This document shows, in pieces, positions 12,601 through 23,282 of a stretch of 64,000 bases of DNA. This DNA comes from Auricularia sp. M13. Its lineage: Eukaryota; Basidiomycota; Agaricomycetes; Auriculariales; Auriculariaceae. Within the stretch, counting starts at the first letter, position 1. Every line of letters begins with the position of its first letter. Made by a program: the position numbers and the translations under genes. The stretch spans positions 1,550,001 to 1,614,000 of the forward strand of contig CM073196.1 of the NCBI GenBank assembly GCA_037042915.1, given 5' to 3'. The notes beneath the pieces were generated by a model. That model did no database searches and had not been told where the DNA came from. It was given only the letters and a program-made list of their open reading frames with translations.

Positions 12601-12715
12601 TGACCTGGACAATGGAAGAGGTGAGTCGCAGTCCACCTTGTGTTCCCGCCTGACGTCCTAACAGCATCTGGAGCACGTTCTCGGATCCCTTAATCACAGA
12701 CCCACATCGCCATGA
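6657..12715 (+). CDS. Very large Ser/Pro-rich disordered protein, conserved type, function unknown
   Basis: One gene of nine exons encodes a protein of roughly 1,800 residues. Exons are 6657-6670 (only 14 nt), 6726-6866, 6933-7779, 7825-7872, 7950-9529, 9594-11349, 11403 to about 12409, one from about 12462, and a last one ending at the stop, 12715. It is dominated by Ser, Pro, Thr and Arg with SP/TP motifs (possible proline-directed kinase sites). Short ordered islands stand out: DKRFSIL-like NLGKRFSILRNAQGH near the N-terminus, EEKLYALLHPGNKKRKWDDF, GLTKDDIVVIQTRLLNAAL, and near the C-terminus LEVLEFSDGRVVWQIVDGLR and VFYTDQEQIGRLIENMTKG. Two frame breaks (about 9430 and about 11744) interrupt it. 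I do not recognise a named family. A scaffold or polarity role would only be a guess. Confidence 0.75.
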
Positions 12716-12913
12716 GGTGGTCGTGGGCATTCTTCCTGCATGCTAACGTTCCTTTTCTTATATTGGCTTCTAGTGGAGATAGATGTATGTAGTGTGACAA
12801 TGTAGGTGGACAATGCACATCGCTATTGCGTTGGGAACAGATTGTTCTGGTCTATGTGTCGTATTATGCATAACTGCGAGTCGTGAGCCTGGAGAGAGCG
12901 GATTCCGCGGAGG

Positions 12914-13577
12914 TCAGCGCACCGAGACGAGGCTTGTAAGGATCAAAGGAAAGTTCACATAGGCCGAGTCGTACACGTAGAGCCCTGGGCTTGGTTGTCC
13001 CTCAGGATCGGGTTTCCTCCACCGCTCGTAGAAACTTGCAAGAATCTCAGTGGATCCGCGTTGTAAGAGCTGCGAGGTGTTAGTATTGATCCCGCGAGAA
13101 TGACCAGTTGTGCGCACCATGTAGCTTTTGCCAGCGGCGGCGTCGCTGGAGCATATCTGCCACACATAGTAACGCGCGTTGTGCTCGAACACAGAGTGCG
13201 TCCCCTGGCTGCTTTTATGGGAGCGTCAATGGGGAGACCTCGGAAATAGCACGCAGGACGGGTCGCTCTCACCCCGCGGTCCTGCCCTGGATTAATTGGA
13301 ACATGTGAACCCACTGCCCATTTCCGATTCTCACGCTCCCCAGGCCGTGGCCGTCGTTCCACTTCAGCTCAGCCGCGAGCCCCGGCTGACTTGACGACTG
13401 GATGGTGACTTGTGTTTGGACGCCGAACGGCTGCGCGCGCACGGTGAAGAATCGGATGTGGTGGCGCAGGCCGCGCTCTCCCCACTCCTTGACGTCGACC
13501 ATGCGCGGATCGCTCGTGGAGAAATGCATAAACCGGTGGTTGGGCGCAAAGGCCTGGCGCAGGCACTGGAAGCACAT
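12914..13577 (-). CDS. Possible DUF6593-like small basidiomycete protein
   Basis: Two or three exons on the minus strand join into a protein of about 200 residues. The 5' exon reads MHFSTSDPRMVDVKEWGERG ... TQVTIQSSSQPGLAAELKW. A junction gives GQGTHSVFEHNARYYVWQIC, and after a 48-bp intron with a clear branch site (atactaac) the end reads GSTEILASFYERWRKPDP ... YVNFPLILTSLVSVR. The pattern of an aromatic YxW motif, then a xILAxF strand, then a closing hydrophobic LILTSLVxV segment recalls DUF6593, a domain frequent in mushrooms; I infer this from shape, not from a search. The start may be at 13577 or at the internal Met near 13529. Confidence 0.45.
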
Positions 13578-14037
13578 CGCGACGAGTGGCTAGTACGATT
13601 CGCGAAAGAGATCGTCGATCTGTGAGTGAGATGAACAAGCTGCGAGCATTTCTACCTGCAGCCCATGAGACCGGGCCGACCCAGTCATTCTCACATTGCC
13701 GCAGGCGCGTAAATATCTGCATGTGTGTGGATGCGTGTGGAATGCAGGAAGGACCCAGGCGCCCGTCTCAGATCCAAGCGTGCATGATCTGATGATCGCC
13801 TTGGTCCTGTGGCTGCCACGCGATGTTCGCGTTTCCCGCCAGATTGGCTCGCAGTTACGCTGATCATCGGCGATTAATAAGAATATTCTGGTGCCGCGGC
13901 GAGTTCTTGGAGGAGAGATTACCGGACGTCAGGATGCACACAGACGAGTGAGTGCATTGTCAGGAAGATATGCGAACAAGGGTTCAATGCACAGTAAGTA
14001 TACCCCAGATCACGAGGAAGCCACGCGAATCGCGCCC
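13578..14037. other. Intergenic region, no gene seen
   Basis: This 460-bp stretch lies between the start of the DUF6593-like gene and the stop of the BTB gene, both on the minus strand. I see no gene, repeat or RNA. It should contain the promoter of the former and the 3' end of the latter. Confidence 0.4.
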
Positions 14038-15448
14038 CTATTTGGTCACTTTCCACAGCGGTTTCTTCTTCAGCTTGCGGGTGATATGGACGGCATGGCC
14101 TCCACCGTCCCCGGCGCCAAACGCGAGCACAACGGTCTCCTCTTCATTGTCCTTGGTAAAGCCCCGCTGCTTCCTGAGTTCAATCGCCCTCTTCGCAAAC
14201 TTGAAGCGCCCGTGGTTCCCGTCTAAATAGGTAGAAAACAAGGCAATGACCGATCAACTTCGCTGCTCCGGGGTCAAAGGGCGTTGACGTACAGACTGGG
14301 AATTGAGGGCTCTCCAACGCGCGCTTGAACAGGTCGAATGGCAAGCGGCAGTACACGTGCAGAAGTGCGTCCTGCCCTGAGGAATCCCCTCCAACGGTCG
14401 CCGAGGGCGAGACCGGCGATAGTTCGCCGGGTGAAAAGGCATTGAGCGCGAGGGGCAGAGACACCGTGAGGAAGTTCAGAACGTCTTCTCTGAGTTGTTT
14501 GGCGTAAGGGCCGAAAACTGTTTGCGGATCGGTCCCATTCTGGCCGTCAGCGGCAGGCAGGCTGTCAAGAAAATCCAGCCAATCCATGATCGTGTCGACG
14601 GAGATGGACTGCAAACAGAGCCGGTACGCGTAGTTGCTGAGTTCGTCCATGCCGCCGAGCAAACAAGCAGCAGCAAGGACCGCGCGCGCATTGTGCGGGT
14701 GTACGGCTTCCAGTGAAGCCGGCGAGTAGAGATAGCTTAGAGCTTAAGGGCCAGGGACAGGGTTGAGCGTGGGTAGAAGCAGAGAAACGGTAAAGCTGAG
14801 CTTACCGATATCGAAGCTCTAAGAACAGAAAGTGAGTGCGAGCAAACGACTCGATCTGGAAATCGTACCTCAGCCGTGATGTGCGGCTCCTGTTCCAAAG
14901 GAATGACAATTGTCTTGGAAGAGGGCGACGTGGACATGACATGCGCAAGATACGGCGAGCGCGAGATAATGAGTTGGTGGAGCGCGTAGTGCCGCCATGG
15001 CACTTGCTTGGGAGACGCGTCAGCGCACCGCGACGTCCGCGAGCATTTCTGCGTTGCTAACCAGTGTTATATCTGAGTAGTTCTGCGCACGGAACAGGTC
15101 AGGGCCACAGAATGCACCGCGAGACTCGGCGACTCTCACCCCGCTGCGAAAGCCAGCCTGATAAAGATGATTTACAATCGCGACATTGTGACTTGACGCC
15201 AAAGACGCGACGTGCCTTCGAGACAAGCGCAGGGTGGTCAGCTTCAGGCTCGATGCCGTACGCACGGATCAAGTGGCTCACTGAGGCGGCTGGACGGGTT
15301 GGGCTGCTGGCTGGCTGACGACAGAAGGCGAGGATGGCGCGGTGCCGTAGACGTTTAGATGGCCGTTGCTGGGCCCAGCGACGCCGCCGTTCGAGCTGGA
15401 GCTCGGCGCGCTTGCACCGTTCGGGACAATGTAGGACGTGGAGGCCAT
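14038..15448 (-). CDS. BTB/POZ-domain protein, conserved fungal type
   Basis: The gene starts at 15448 with a Ser/Gly-rich leader (MASTSYIVPNGASAPSSSSN), then splices at QPP into HNVAIVNHLYQAGFRSG. The BTB fold follows: NYSDITL, HALHQLIISRSPYLAHVMS-type text (seen as YALHQLIISRSPYLAHVMS), IVIPLEQEPHITAE, LSYLYSPASLEAVHPHNARA and AACLLGGMDELSNYAYRLC. The C-terminal half has TIMDWLDFLDSLP, VFGPYAKQLREDVLNFL, GRFKFAKRAIELRKQ and the end HITRKLKKKPLWKVTK. All six introns join cleanly with GT/AG and no frame break. BTB domains mediate protein contacts, often with Cul3 ubiquitin ligases; the partner here is unknown. The start codon lies only 29 bp below the stop of NTAQ1 on the same strand. Confidence 0.85.
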
Positions 15449-15477
15449 GGCAAGAAGGTTTTTTCAAAGAGTCACGG

Positions 15478-16418
15478 TTACTCGGCCCACTCCGACCGCA
15501 ATGCGCTCCCGCCCGCCACGACGTTGAGCGCGTCCTCCACCGTCTTTGCCACGATCCCATGCGACCCAGCCTCCATCGAGACAAACTCGCTCATGAGATT
15601 GGTCTGTATCCCCATTTCGCGCGCGGCTATGCCTACGATGGGCGCGTACTCCGGCGGGGGTGCAATGTATTCGATGCCAACCCCGGATGCCTCGTTCCCC
15701 GGTCTCAGCTTCAAAATGCTGTGATCAACTGACGCCTTGCATTCTCACACCGATACCCACCATGTGGCTGCGATCCGATGCAAAGTAGTCCAGGAACGTC
15801 TGAGCAGGGACGACGCGGAACCAGCTGCTCTCACACATTAACCCAAGTGAACAGCGTCCCGCCCCGTCCTCACTGACCTTCGCCATTTTTCCTCCAGCGA
15901 ATCCTGCTGCAGGAAGGTCCGTGCAAAATACTCCTGTGAAGATCGTGAGCGCGTATGACGAGTAACGTCATTGCCAATGTATCTCGTACCTCGGCGGAAC
16001 ACGGCATGCTCAATCTGGAATCCTGATCATAGATCCAGCACCCTGTGCCCTCCTTGTCCTCATCTGCGTTGGTCTCGCCCCGTCGCAGAGCGAGGATGAC
16101 GTGGTAGTCCCAGACGACTACGAATCCTGACGTCGCGTCGTCCGATGCCTTCTGTGCCCAAAGGGCCACCTGTCGCGCATATCATAAATGATACTCAGCG
16201 CGCACGCGCCATCCACGACATGCACATGCACGTAACGCCGGTGAGCGCGCGCTGTATCTATTGTGACGAACAGTTTTTGATTGGTTGGAGATGAACACGG
16301 CGTAGGCGTGCCAATGCGGCTCGAGCTTGACGAACTCGCGCGCGAGGCAATACACGTTCTCCTCACAGTACGCTCTGGTATAGACGGACGATGCCGGCAA
16401 CGCGGGCGGTACGCCCAT
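15478..16418 (-). CDS. Protein N-terminal glutamine amidohydrolase (NTAQ1/WDYHV1)
   Basis: NTAQ1 deamidates N-terminal Gln to Glu, feeding proteins into the Arg/N-degron pathway. The exons read VYTRAYCEENVYCLAREFVK, HWHAYAVFISNQSKTV, ALWAQKASDD, VVVWDYHVILALRRGE, CWIYDQDSRLSMPCS, EYFARTFLQQDSLEEKWR, SWFRVVPAQTFLDYFASDRS and APPPEYAPIVG, ending TNLMSEFVSMEAGSHGIV and a short tail. All three catalytic residues known in the human enzyme have counterparts: Cys in YCEEN, His in WDYHV and Asp in IYDQDS. Introns are gttcgt/cag, gtacga/cag, gtcagt/gag and gtgggt/aag types. The start at 16418 gives a short normal N-terminus. No frame break was found. Confidence 0.92.
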
Positions 16419-16681
16419 CGGTGTGTCAGAGAGCAGGCGCTTGACCGACAGCGCGAACGGGGTTCAATTTTGAGAGAGGAGACGTGATATCACATGCATA
16501 CTGTAAACGTCCAAAGTACACATCACATAGACCGCACCCAGGTGGAAGGCAGAACGACGAAAAGCAAAGCAAAGATGAGCGACTAGAAGCAAGGGCAACG
16601 ACGTCAGGGTACAAGCCATCAGCCAGCACATTCGCACGCACCAGATAAGAGAGCATGGGAGGAGATGAGGTCACGGTGAAG
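16419..16681. other. Intergenic region between NTAQ1 and the Ala/Pro-rich gene
   Basis: About 260 bp with no recognisable gene. It holds the NTAQ1 promoter and the 3' end of the gene at 16682-17029, both on the minus strand. Confidence 0.35.
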
Positions 16682-17029
16682 TCACTGCTTTCTCGTGGGC
16701 GATGATGCGGGCGACGCTCCCCAGGACGCTGGCGACTTCTTCTTAACGTCGGGGAGGTCGGGTGACGCGCGGTCCTTCTGGAACGACGTGAAGATGGGTT
16801 TCGCGGCGGCGGCAGCGGCGGCGCCGGGATGTAATGGTTGCGGTGCCTTGACAGGCGGACGCGGCGTTTGGTGCGAGGGCACCGACGATGCAGGCGGCGG
16901 CTGCGCGGTAGCAAATGGCACGCGACTTGCGAACGCGACGGGTTGGTGCGCTGGTGGCGCGGGCGTGCCGTGCGACGTGAAGTAGTGCTTGGCGAGCGGG
17001 TCAAACGCCTGCAGCGGGGAGGATGCCAT
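16682..17029 (-). CDS. Short Ala/Pro-rich protein, single exon, function unknown
   Basis: An uninterrupted frame of 115 codons starts MASSPLQAFDPLAKHYFTSH and ends SPASWGASPASSPTRKQ. The middle is Ala/Pro-rich with a poly-Ala run (GAAAAAAAKP) and a motif KPIFTSFQKDRASPDLPDV that looks conserved. Low-complexity composition and a short stretch of charged residues suggest a disordered adaptor-like peptide. A TATA-like sequence (tatataaa, 17131-17138, readable on both strands) lies about 100 bp upstream of the ATG, which supports expression. The gene is distinct from NTAQ1 downstream, because NTAQ1 has its own start and the frame here closes at 16682. No family was recognised. Confidence 0.6.
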   Translation of the reverse strand: MASSPLQAFDPLAKHYFTSHGTPAPPAHQPVAFASRVPFATAQPPPASSVPSHQTPRPPVKAPQPLHPGAAAAAAAKPIFTSFQKDRASPDLPDVKKKSPASWGASPASSPTRKQ

Positions 17030-17127
17030 GGCAGTAGAGTGGGTGTGGGTGGTGGAGCGCGAGAGCGAGGACGCCGAACTCGAGTGGAGGGGTTGTTGGA
17101 GAGCTGGAGGACATCATTTTGGGTTCG

Positions 17128-17138
17128 TTTTATATAAA
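17128..17138 (-). promoter_or_regulatory. TATA box candidate for the 16682-17029 gene
   Basis: ttttatataaa lies about 100 bp upstream of the ATG at 17029 and reads as TTTATATAAAA on the minus strand. It is one of few perfect TATAWAA matches outside coding sequence in this window. Confidence 0.5.
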
Positions 17139-20057
17139 GTGCGAGCGCGGAGCTGCGTGACAGTCTGTCCGAAGAAGGTCCGCGCGGGGCAAAGGATCAC
17201 GGGCCATGTGCATGCTTCCGTTGGCCGTCAGGACGAAGATGCGAAATCAGTGAATACGTCCGTCAAGCGGTCATGTGCCCATCCTGTATACCAGCCGCTG
17301 GCTGCGGCAGGATGCTTTCCAGCCTCGAGGGCACTGGCCCGCTCCAATGCTGGGGGCCACTTCGCACGACTGCAGGCCATGGGCCCGCATAGAACGTGGC
17401 GCTGTCGTGGAGTGCGCACTTCGGGCTTCGCAGTCGCCCAAACAAGGTCAAAATCGGGATCTTCGCGCCGGTTTCTCCATGACACCGCATGGCCGGCATC
17501 AATTCGCCGCGCATTTTACCTCGAGTTTTCGCAATCCAAGATAGTAGGAAATTCCGCGTTTCAAGCCGGGCACAGACCAAGAGACCTTCCGAAGACTGCG
17601 CGACGATGAGCCGCGGAATGCGGCTATTGGTGTAGTCTGCGCATGTACAGGAACGGGCGCCCTGGGGTCAATGCACACTGTTCCCACACGGCGCGCAGAT
17701 CCAATCCTAGCCCAGATGGGGCTCCGCAAGCGTGTACGGCCCTGCGACGGCGGGAAGAAGTGACACGCCCTACGCTCACGAGACACACGGTTGATCGGCT
17801 CTGTTTGCTGGAAACGACCAGTGGCATCGATAGAGACTCGCTGAAGCGCGTAAACAATGCCACCAGGGAGCATTGCTGCGAGACACGACTTGTTGACAGT
17901 GCCTCGATGCCACAAGTCGAGCAAAACGGTTTTTGAACGTCGCGCGCGTGACACAAGACAAGTATGAAGCCGGTTGGAAGTGCAAGCATACACGAAAGCG
18001 CAGCCCCAAAGAAGCAAAGAAACGCGAGATGAAGCCACGATGGGTTGCGGCCGGCTGCGCCCCCAGCGGCAGAGCATCACGGAGGTCGTCGCCGACGAGG
18101 TCTGCTGACCAGCGGAAGAGCGTGCACAACAGCCATCCCGGGCCTGGAACGTGTGAGAACCCGCGCCGCGCGCCCCGGCGCGCATCACCCATCCGCCCAT
18201 ACGTCCTGATTTAAGATTCACGATCGAACAAAAGTAACATAGACAGCAACCGCGATACTTGTGTGCCGACAGTGAGGAAAGTGCGATACAAGAAGACTGC
18301 GGCCTAAACCCGTGTCGCAAGGTGAGTCGTCCTTCACAAATTGGCGCATGAGACCATGATAGTGGCACGATGTAGCACTAATGACGCAGGATGGCCGGTG
18401 TCAAGAGTCTTCTGAAGTCACCGAGGTAGACGGCGAGGATCAGGCGGCGCCAGTTCGCAACGTAGGTAGACCTCCACACATAGACAAGCTTCACATTCAG
18501 CAGGTCCATAGCGGCGCTTTCGTGTCACCGAGGCTTCAACGACGAGGCCTCTTTGAGCTGCTGACGTATCAGAGGCACTTTGGCGACCGCCCATCGTGGT
18601 AGAAGCTCAGTCTATCAATTGACCACCGCTGGACGACGGGCTGCCGCACTCACAGCGTCTGAAGGTGGCGTACCCTCAGGCGCTGTGAGTGCAGGCCAAC
18701 TCGTGTCAGCTAGAATGCCTCGGAGTCAGACTTGCCACGCCGCCCTGCGCTGTCAGCTCTGAATCGCCAGCTCCTTCACTCACTCAAATAGTGTCTGGCT
18801 GCTCGTCTGTGGTCTAGCTCTCCTGTCATTGTACTTGTCTTCCTGGAGTGTCGCTAGAGGGCGTCGTGGCTGGGTCCGTGCGCGCTATCTGGCTTTATTT
18901 TGATTGTCGATAAGCTGCGGTTTTCAGCGTCAGCCCGATGGACCCTCCGCCGCGCCAGCTGGGGCCCCGCACTGGCATGGAGCTCTGGGATGGTAGTGGA
19001 TCAAGCAAGAGAGAGGAGACGGCGAGTCCGTTCCGACACGACAGCTCAACAGATTTTGGGAATGACGCAGTTTTTCGTGACGTCACCCAGGCCGCTGAGG
19101 AGCCCTCCCGTCGCTCTCTCCCTGGTCTGCTGCACGCCCAGGGCGACGGCAACACTCGACGCACCAGAGTCTTCGATTTTATCCTGGATTTTTTGGCCCT
19201 TTCACGTCGACTTAAGGGTTGCCCGCAGCTCGCCCGGTAGCTGTGAGAAGCCGTTGAGGAAGACGTGGCACGCGACCCCAGCGGCGACGAAGCCGCAGGC
19301 GCACATGGAGAGCGTCTTTTGTCCTGCATCGCGGGTCTGATGCGATGATGGGTTGAGCAGCCTAGCCGTAACTGAAAGTATGGACCCCTCAGGCTATTTT
19401 ACTGGCAACTCAGGCTCAATTTTGCGTCTGCCAACCATATTTCTACAACAACAAGACCTAGAGGCTCTCTCACCAGCTATTCTGAGAAATTCGATGCCGA
19501 GCGGTACCGATAGCAGAATTTGCAGGCTCAGGTTCACACACACAAAGCCTTCACAGGTCCTCTCAGCCTGCCAGCACCTTACGGGCTCTTTGTGTCTGAC
19601 TTGGATGTCTTTAGGCAAACTCTGCAGTTGCGAGAATGGGTTAAGGCGACGACTCCAACAATTTTTTCCGCATGGCCGCAGCCAGTCAATACTCTAGCCT
19701 CTAGGAAAATATCGCAGCCGTTGCAGCCGTTTACATGAGCGCACTATCCGCTCCGGCGACTCATCGTATACCTGACAAGCTCACAGTACATTGACCCGTT
19801 TCGTCCAGGCCAGCCGCGGGCTTCGTGATACTTAAGCCATGTTGTTACCAAATTCAGCGTCAAGATTGCGTCAAAGGTTAGCCAACGGGTTCTACTGCAC
19901 AACTCTAGTCCGTCTACAAAGACCATGAGCAACAACAGCAGTTCTCGCAGCTCTACAACTACAAACAAGTCCTTTCAAAAAACAGATCGCACCGCACGCT
20001 ATATCTTCCTTATAGGTTTTACCGGACAATCCCAAGGCGCTGCTCGTCGCTCAGCGC
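17139..20057. other. 3-kb gene-poor stretch
   Basis: No frame here gives a recognisable protein and no splice-joined series of short frames builds one. Composition is mixed and locally more AT-rich after 19,340. On the minus strand at about 18,900-19,330 two adjacent pieces look protein-like (MCACGFVAAGVACHVFLNG, then KIQDKIEDSGASSVAVALGV) but are separated by a stop. This could be a frame-broken small gene or chance. No terminal repeats or transposase motifs were seen. Confidence 0.4.
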
Positions 20058-23000
20058 TCAGCCCTGGATTTGGAGCCCACCGCGCGGCAGGCGGTTCTCG
20101 CCCTCCTTGTACGGCTCGCCCGCCTCCTTGCGGAGGAGCTCGTTGATCCACTCGCCGTTAGGCTTGAGCTTCGGCCCACCGCGCGTGAAGACGGCAGCGA
20201 GGTACAGCCAGCACGCCGCGTTGCCAACAGTGGAGACCTCGTCGGAGACGGACGTCTTCGCATACTCGGACATGCGGTCGTACAGCGCATCGTCGGTCCA
20301 GAGCTGGTAGAGGTGGCGCGCGACGGCGTCCGCGTCGTTGACCTCAACAAGGAAGCCGTTCTTTCCGTGCTGCACTTGGAGCGGGATACCACCAGCACTG
20401 CGCACAAGAAATATTAGAACCCGCGAAACGTGCAATGGCAAAAGTTGACAAACCGCGTGGCGATGATCGGGCGGCCGTCGTGGATAGCCTCGGAGACCTT
20501 GACCTCGAAGCCCTCGCGGGACGAAAGCTGAAGTGCGATGCGCGCGTTCGACATAAGCGCGTTCAACACTGGATGGTATCAATTTGGCCAATAGTGAATA
20601 ATGGATGAAATTGTCCATAACGTGTAACGTACGCTGGTCAGACGGTGGCAGGCGCATGACACAAATGTCGTGCGCGTAGTTCTTCGCGTCTGTGTTCTGC
20701 AGCAGGCCCATGACCTGATCGTAGATGATCCTGCAGCAATTGTTAGCACATGGGCGCGCCGTGCGAAGCACCAGAAAACGCACGATGCGTCAGGGTCGTC
20801 GACGGCGCCGTGGCCGCAAACAAGGAGCTGCGGCGTGTCCTCTGGGCCGAAGCGGCCCTTCGGCTGGGCGTCCATTGTCTGCCTGAACTTGACGTAGGAT
20901 GCGATGAGGTGCGGGATGCCCTTCGCCGGGTCGAAGCGCGCGACTTGGACGACATATGGACGCGCAGGCCACGCGAGCTCGGTCATCTTGTCCTTGGCGC
21001 AGAGCTGGCGGAAGACGCCCATGTAGTATTGCGTGTCCCAGTGGGACAGCTCCTTGTTCAGACCGTCGAGCCTTCGTAGCCAATCAGTTCCATGTGCCCA
21101 CGCGGACGAAGGCAGCAACCTACCAGTCAGTGCACGCGGGCATGAGGCCGACCTTCTCGGTGGGCACATCGCTCGGGACGAATTTGTTGACAGGGTGGCC
21201 TGAGCGGGTGTCAGCATTCTGTTTGTAAATGCCTAACTATGTAGTTGACATACTAATGAACAGATCCGCGAGCTTGATGTTGTTCCAGAGGTACTGCCAG
21301 ACTTCCTCCTGCGGGCTGCCGGCCTGGTGAACGAGGTCGGAGCGGATTTCAATGTGTGAGCGGTAGATAATGGGAAGATCAGGGCGCTTCTCCTTGATCA
21401 AGGGATCATGCCCGGCATCTGAGGGTCATCGCTGCAGTCCAGATCAGCGACGATTTACGTTCAGGTTGCAAAACGTACACGAAGACAACATCGACACCAC
21501 CCTCCGCGAGAGGACCTCCAGGCGCGAACCAGTAACGAAGCGCGTTCTTTTGGATCCACTGCGACGAGCACATCAGTTATCTGCGCAATGTCGCCGACAT
21601 GTCGCACCTCGTCGAACGCCTTCTTCTTCGGTTCAGTCAACCGGAGCGACTTATCGGCGACGCCTTGCAGGCTGTCGAAGGCTCAGCGCCGTCGAGTCTG
21701 GCCATCTCTGACACTTTGCTTACATGTTGTGGTTGTCTATGCACGTGCGTTAGATACGCTGAAAGACGGCAACCAATAACAAACGCACCCTTGGTCGTGC
21801 GGAACACAGCCGGCGAGGGGTTGGGAACATACCTACAATACAGTGAGCTTCAAAAAAAAAACGTGGAAGGGCGCAGCTCACCAGTTGGCATCGACGTCCA
21901 AGAGGCGGAGGAAACGGATCAGGGCGTGGCGCATCTGACGTACGCCTTCGATCAGCACCCGATCACTCGCGCGGGGAAGATAGACTCTAAACATGCAGGG
22001 GATGCAAATGTGCACGTACCAGCGCGACACCTCCGCCCTGCGGCGTGGACGAGAAGAAACCAATCTTGATGTTCTTGCTGCGCAGCTCCTCGGCGAACTT
22101 GATGACAGAGTTCCAGGTGCCCGAGCCGACCGTCGCGCGGTAGGCGTTGAGGTCGTCGATGAGGTGGATCTTGCCGCCGGCGTCGACTTCGACGCGATTG
22201 CGGTGTCCAATGACAAGACGAGGGTTGTTGTTGGGCCCGAAGAACATGACGCACTTGCGAGCGGCCGAGTCTGCATTGGTGGAGCGATAAGTCAGTGAAG
22301 CGTGGAGAGGTTCGGATGTGCGTACCGGACTGCTCGTCCAGGGTACGCGGGATGGCATGGGCCTTGGGCTCGGGCTCGCCCTCGGACTCGCTCTCGGCGC
22401 TGGACGGCGGGATGGAGAGGTACTGGTCGGCATGCGGCGAGAGCAAGTTGCGCTTGGTCCTGTGGGCGGAGTAGTCCTTGGCGTACGGCAGGATGTTGAA
22501 GACACAGGGGACGATGTCGAGATCGCGCCAGAGCACAGTGCAGAGGTTGGGAACCTCGTTGAGCAAAATGACGGTCACGCCAGCGCCCAGGAATTTGCAG
22601 AGGTGCTAACGGCACGATTCAGCCATCGCGTCATGTTTATTCGTTGGCGCGCAAATCTGCTGACCTGGGTGGAAAAGTTGCGCAGAGTGGTGACGATGTG
22701 CTTCTCAATCGCAGCTTGGGTCTCGGCAGGGCCGGCGTTCTGGAAGCGAATGGTCGTCTGGGCGAAATCCGTCGAGTAGGTGCCGTCGTGGATGGAAATC
22801 GCGACCTCGATGCCAGCCTTGTTGGGCAGGACGTTGGCGGCAAGGCCGGCCCACATGGGCTGTGTGTATGCGTTCAGACACGGCTGATGGGATCTGAGAG
22901 CTCTCCGCGGCGACTCACGCTGAGATAGGTGAAGCTGGTGACGTCGGGCCTGGTGCCTGCGCCGGACGAGAGCCTCCTGCGAATTTCCTGGGACGGGATC

Positions 23001-23071
23001 GACGTGAAGCCGCTCTTGTCCTCGCCGGGGGCGGTCATCGAGAGGCCTGCGGGGGTCCGTCGGGGCGCCAT
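20058..23071 (-). CDS. Trehalose phosphorylase (retaining, GT4 family)
   Basis: This enzyme reversibly splits trehalose with phosphate to glucose and alpha-glucose 1-phosphate, and is the main trehalose enzyme of many mushrooms. It starts MAPRRTPAGLSMTAPGEDKS, then GIEVAISIHDGTYSTDFAQT, VPNLCTVLWRDLDIVPCVFN, FFGPNNNPRLVIGHRNRVEV, NIKIGFFSSTPQGGGVA and a glycosyltransferase family 4 C-terminal half. That half reads GLNKELSHWDTQYYMGVFRQ, YVVQVARFDPAKGIPHLIAS, QLLVCGHGAVDDPDAS, SSREGFEVKVSEAIHDGRPI, GGIPLQVQHGKNGFLVEVND and the end RKEAGEPYKEG. The E-x7-E-like EGFEVKVSEAI region is the expected donor phosphate site. The gene has about ten short introns. The head-to-head neighbour is the TFIIB-like gene at 23283. 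A TATA box faces this gene. Confidence 0.93.
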
Positions 23072-23157
23072 ATTTTCAGATCTAGGTCTAGGCTGGTGCT
23101 TGGTAGAAGGAGGGGAAGGAGGGAGAGAGAGGGAGCGGGCTCGGGGGTTGGGGCAGA

Positions 23158-23167
23158 GTTTATATAC
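23158..23167 (-). promoter_or_regulatory. TATA box candidate for trehalose phosphorylase
   Basis: The plus-strand sequence gtttatatacc reads GGTATATAAAC on the minus strand, about 90 bp upstream of the phosphorylase ATG. On the plus strand it is about 120 bp before the Brf1-like ATG, so it could serve either, but the TATAAA orientation favours the phosphorylase. Confidence 0.5.
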
Positions 23168-23282
23168 CTTTGACGTACGTCAGGCGGCGCCCCTTTCCGA
23201 AAAGTTCTGCTCTCACCCGGCTACCACTTCGGTCGCGGACTCCGACCTGTCCACCGCCCGTCGCGTCGCCGCCGCCGCCGCC

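Noticed and set aside
17499-18368. 289-codon minus-strand open frame
   Set aside because: No motif, no splice-consistent neighbours and codon text typical of non-coding GC-rich sequence.
18895-19340. Small minus-strand gene
   Set aside because: Protein-like pieces are split by a stop and no splice pair joins them; kept only as an observation in the gene-poor stretch.
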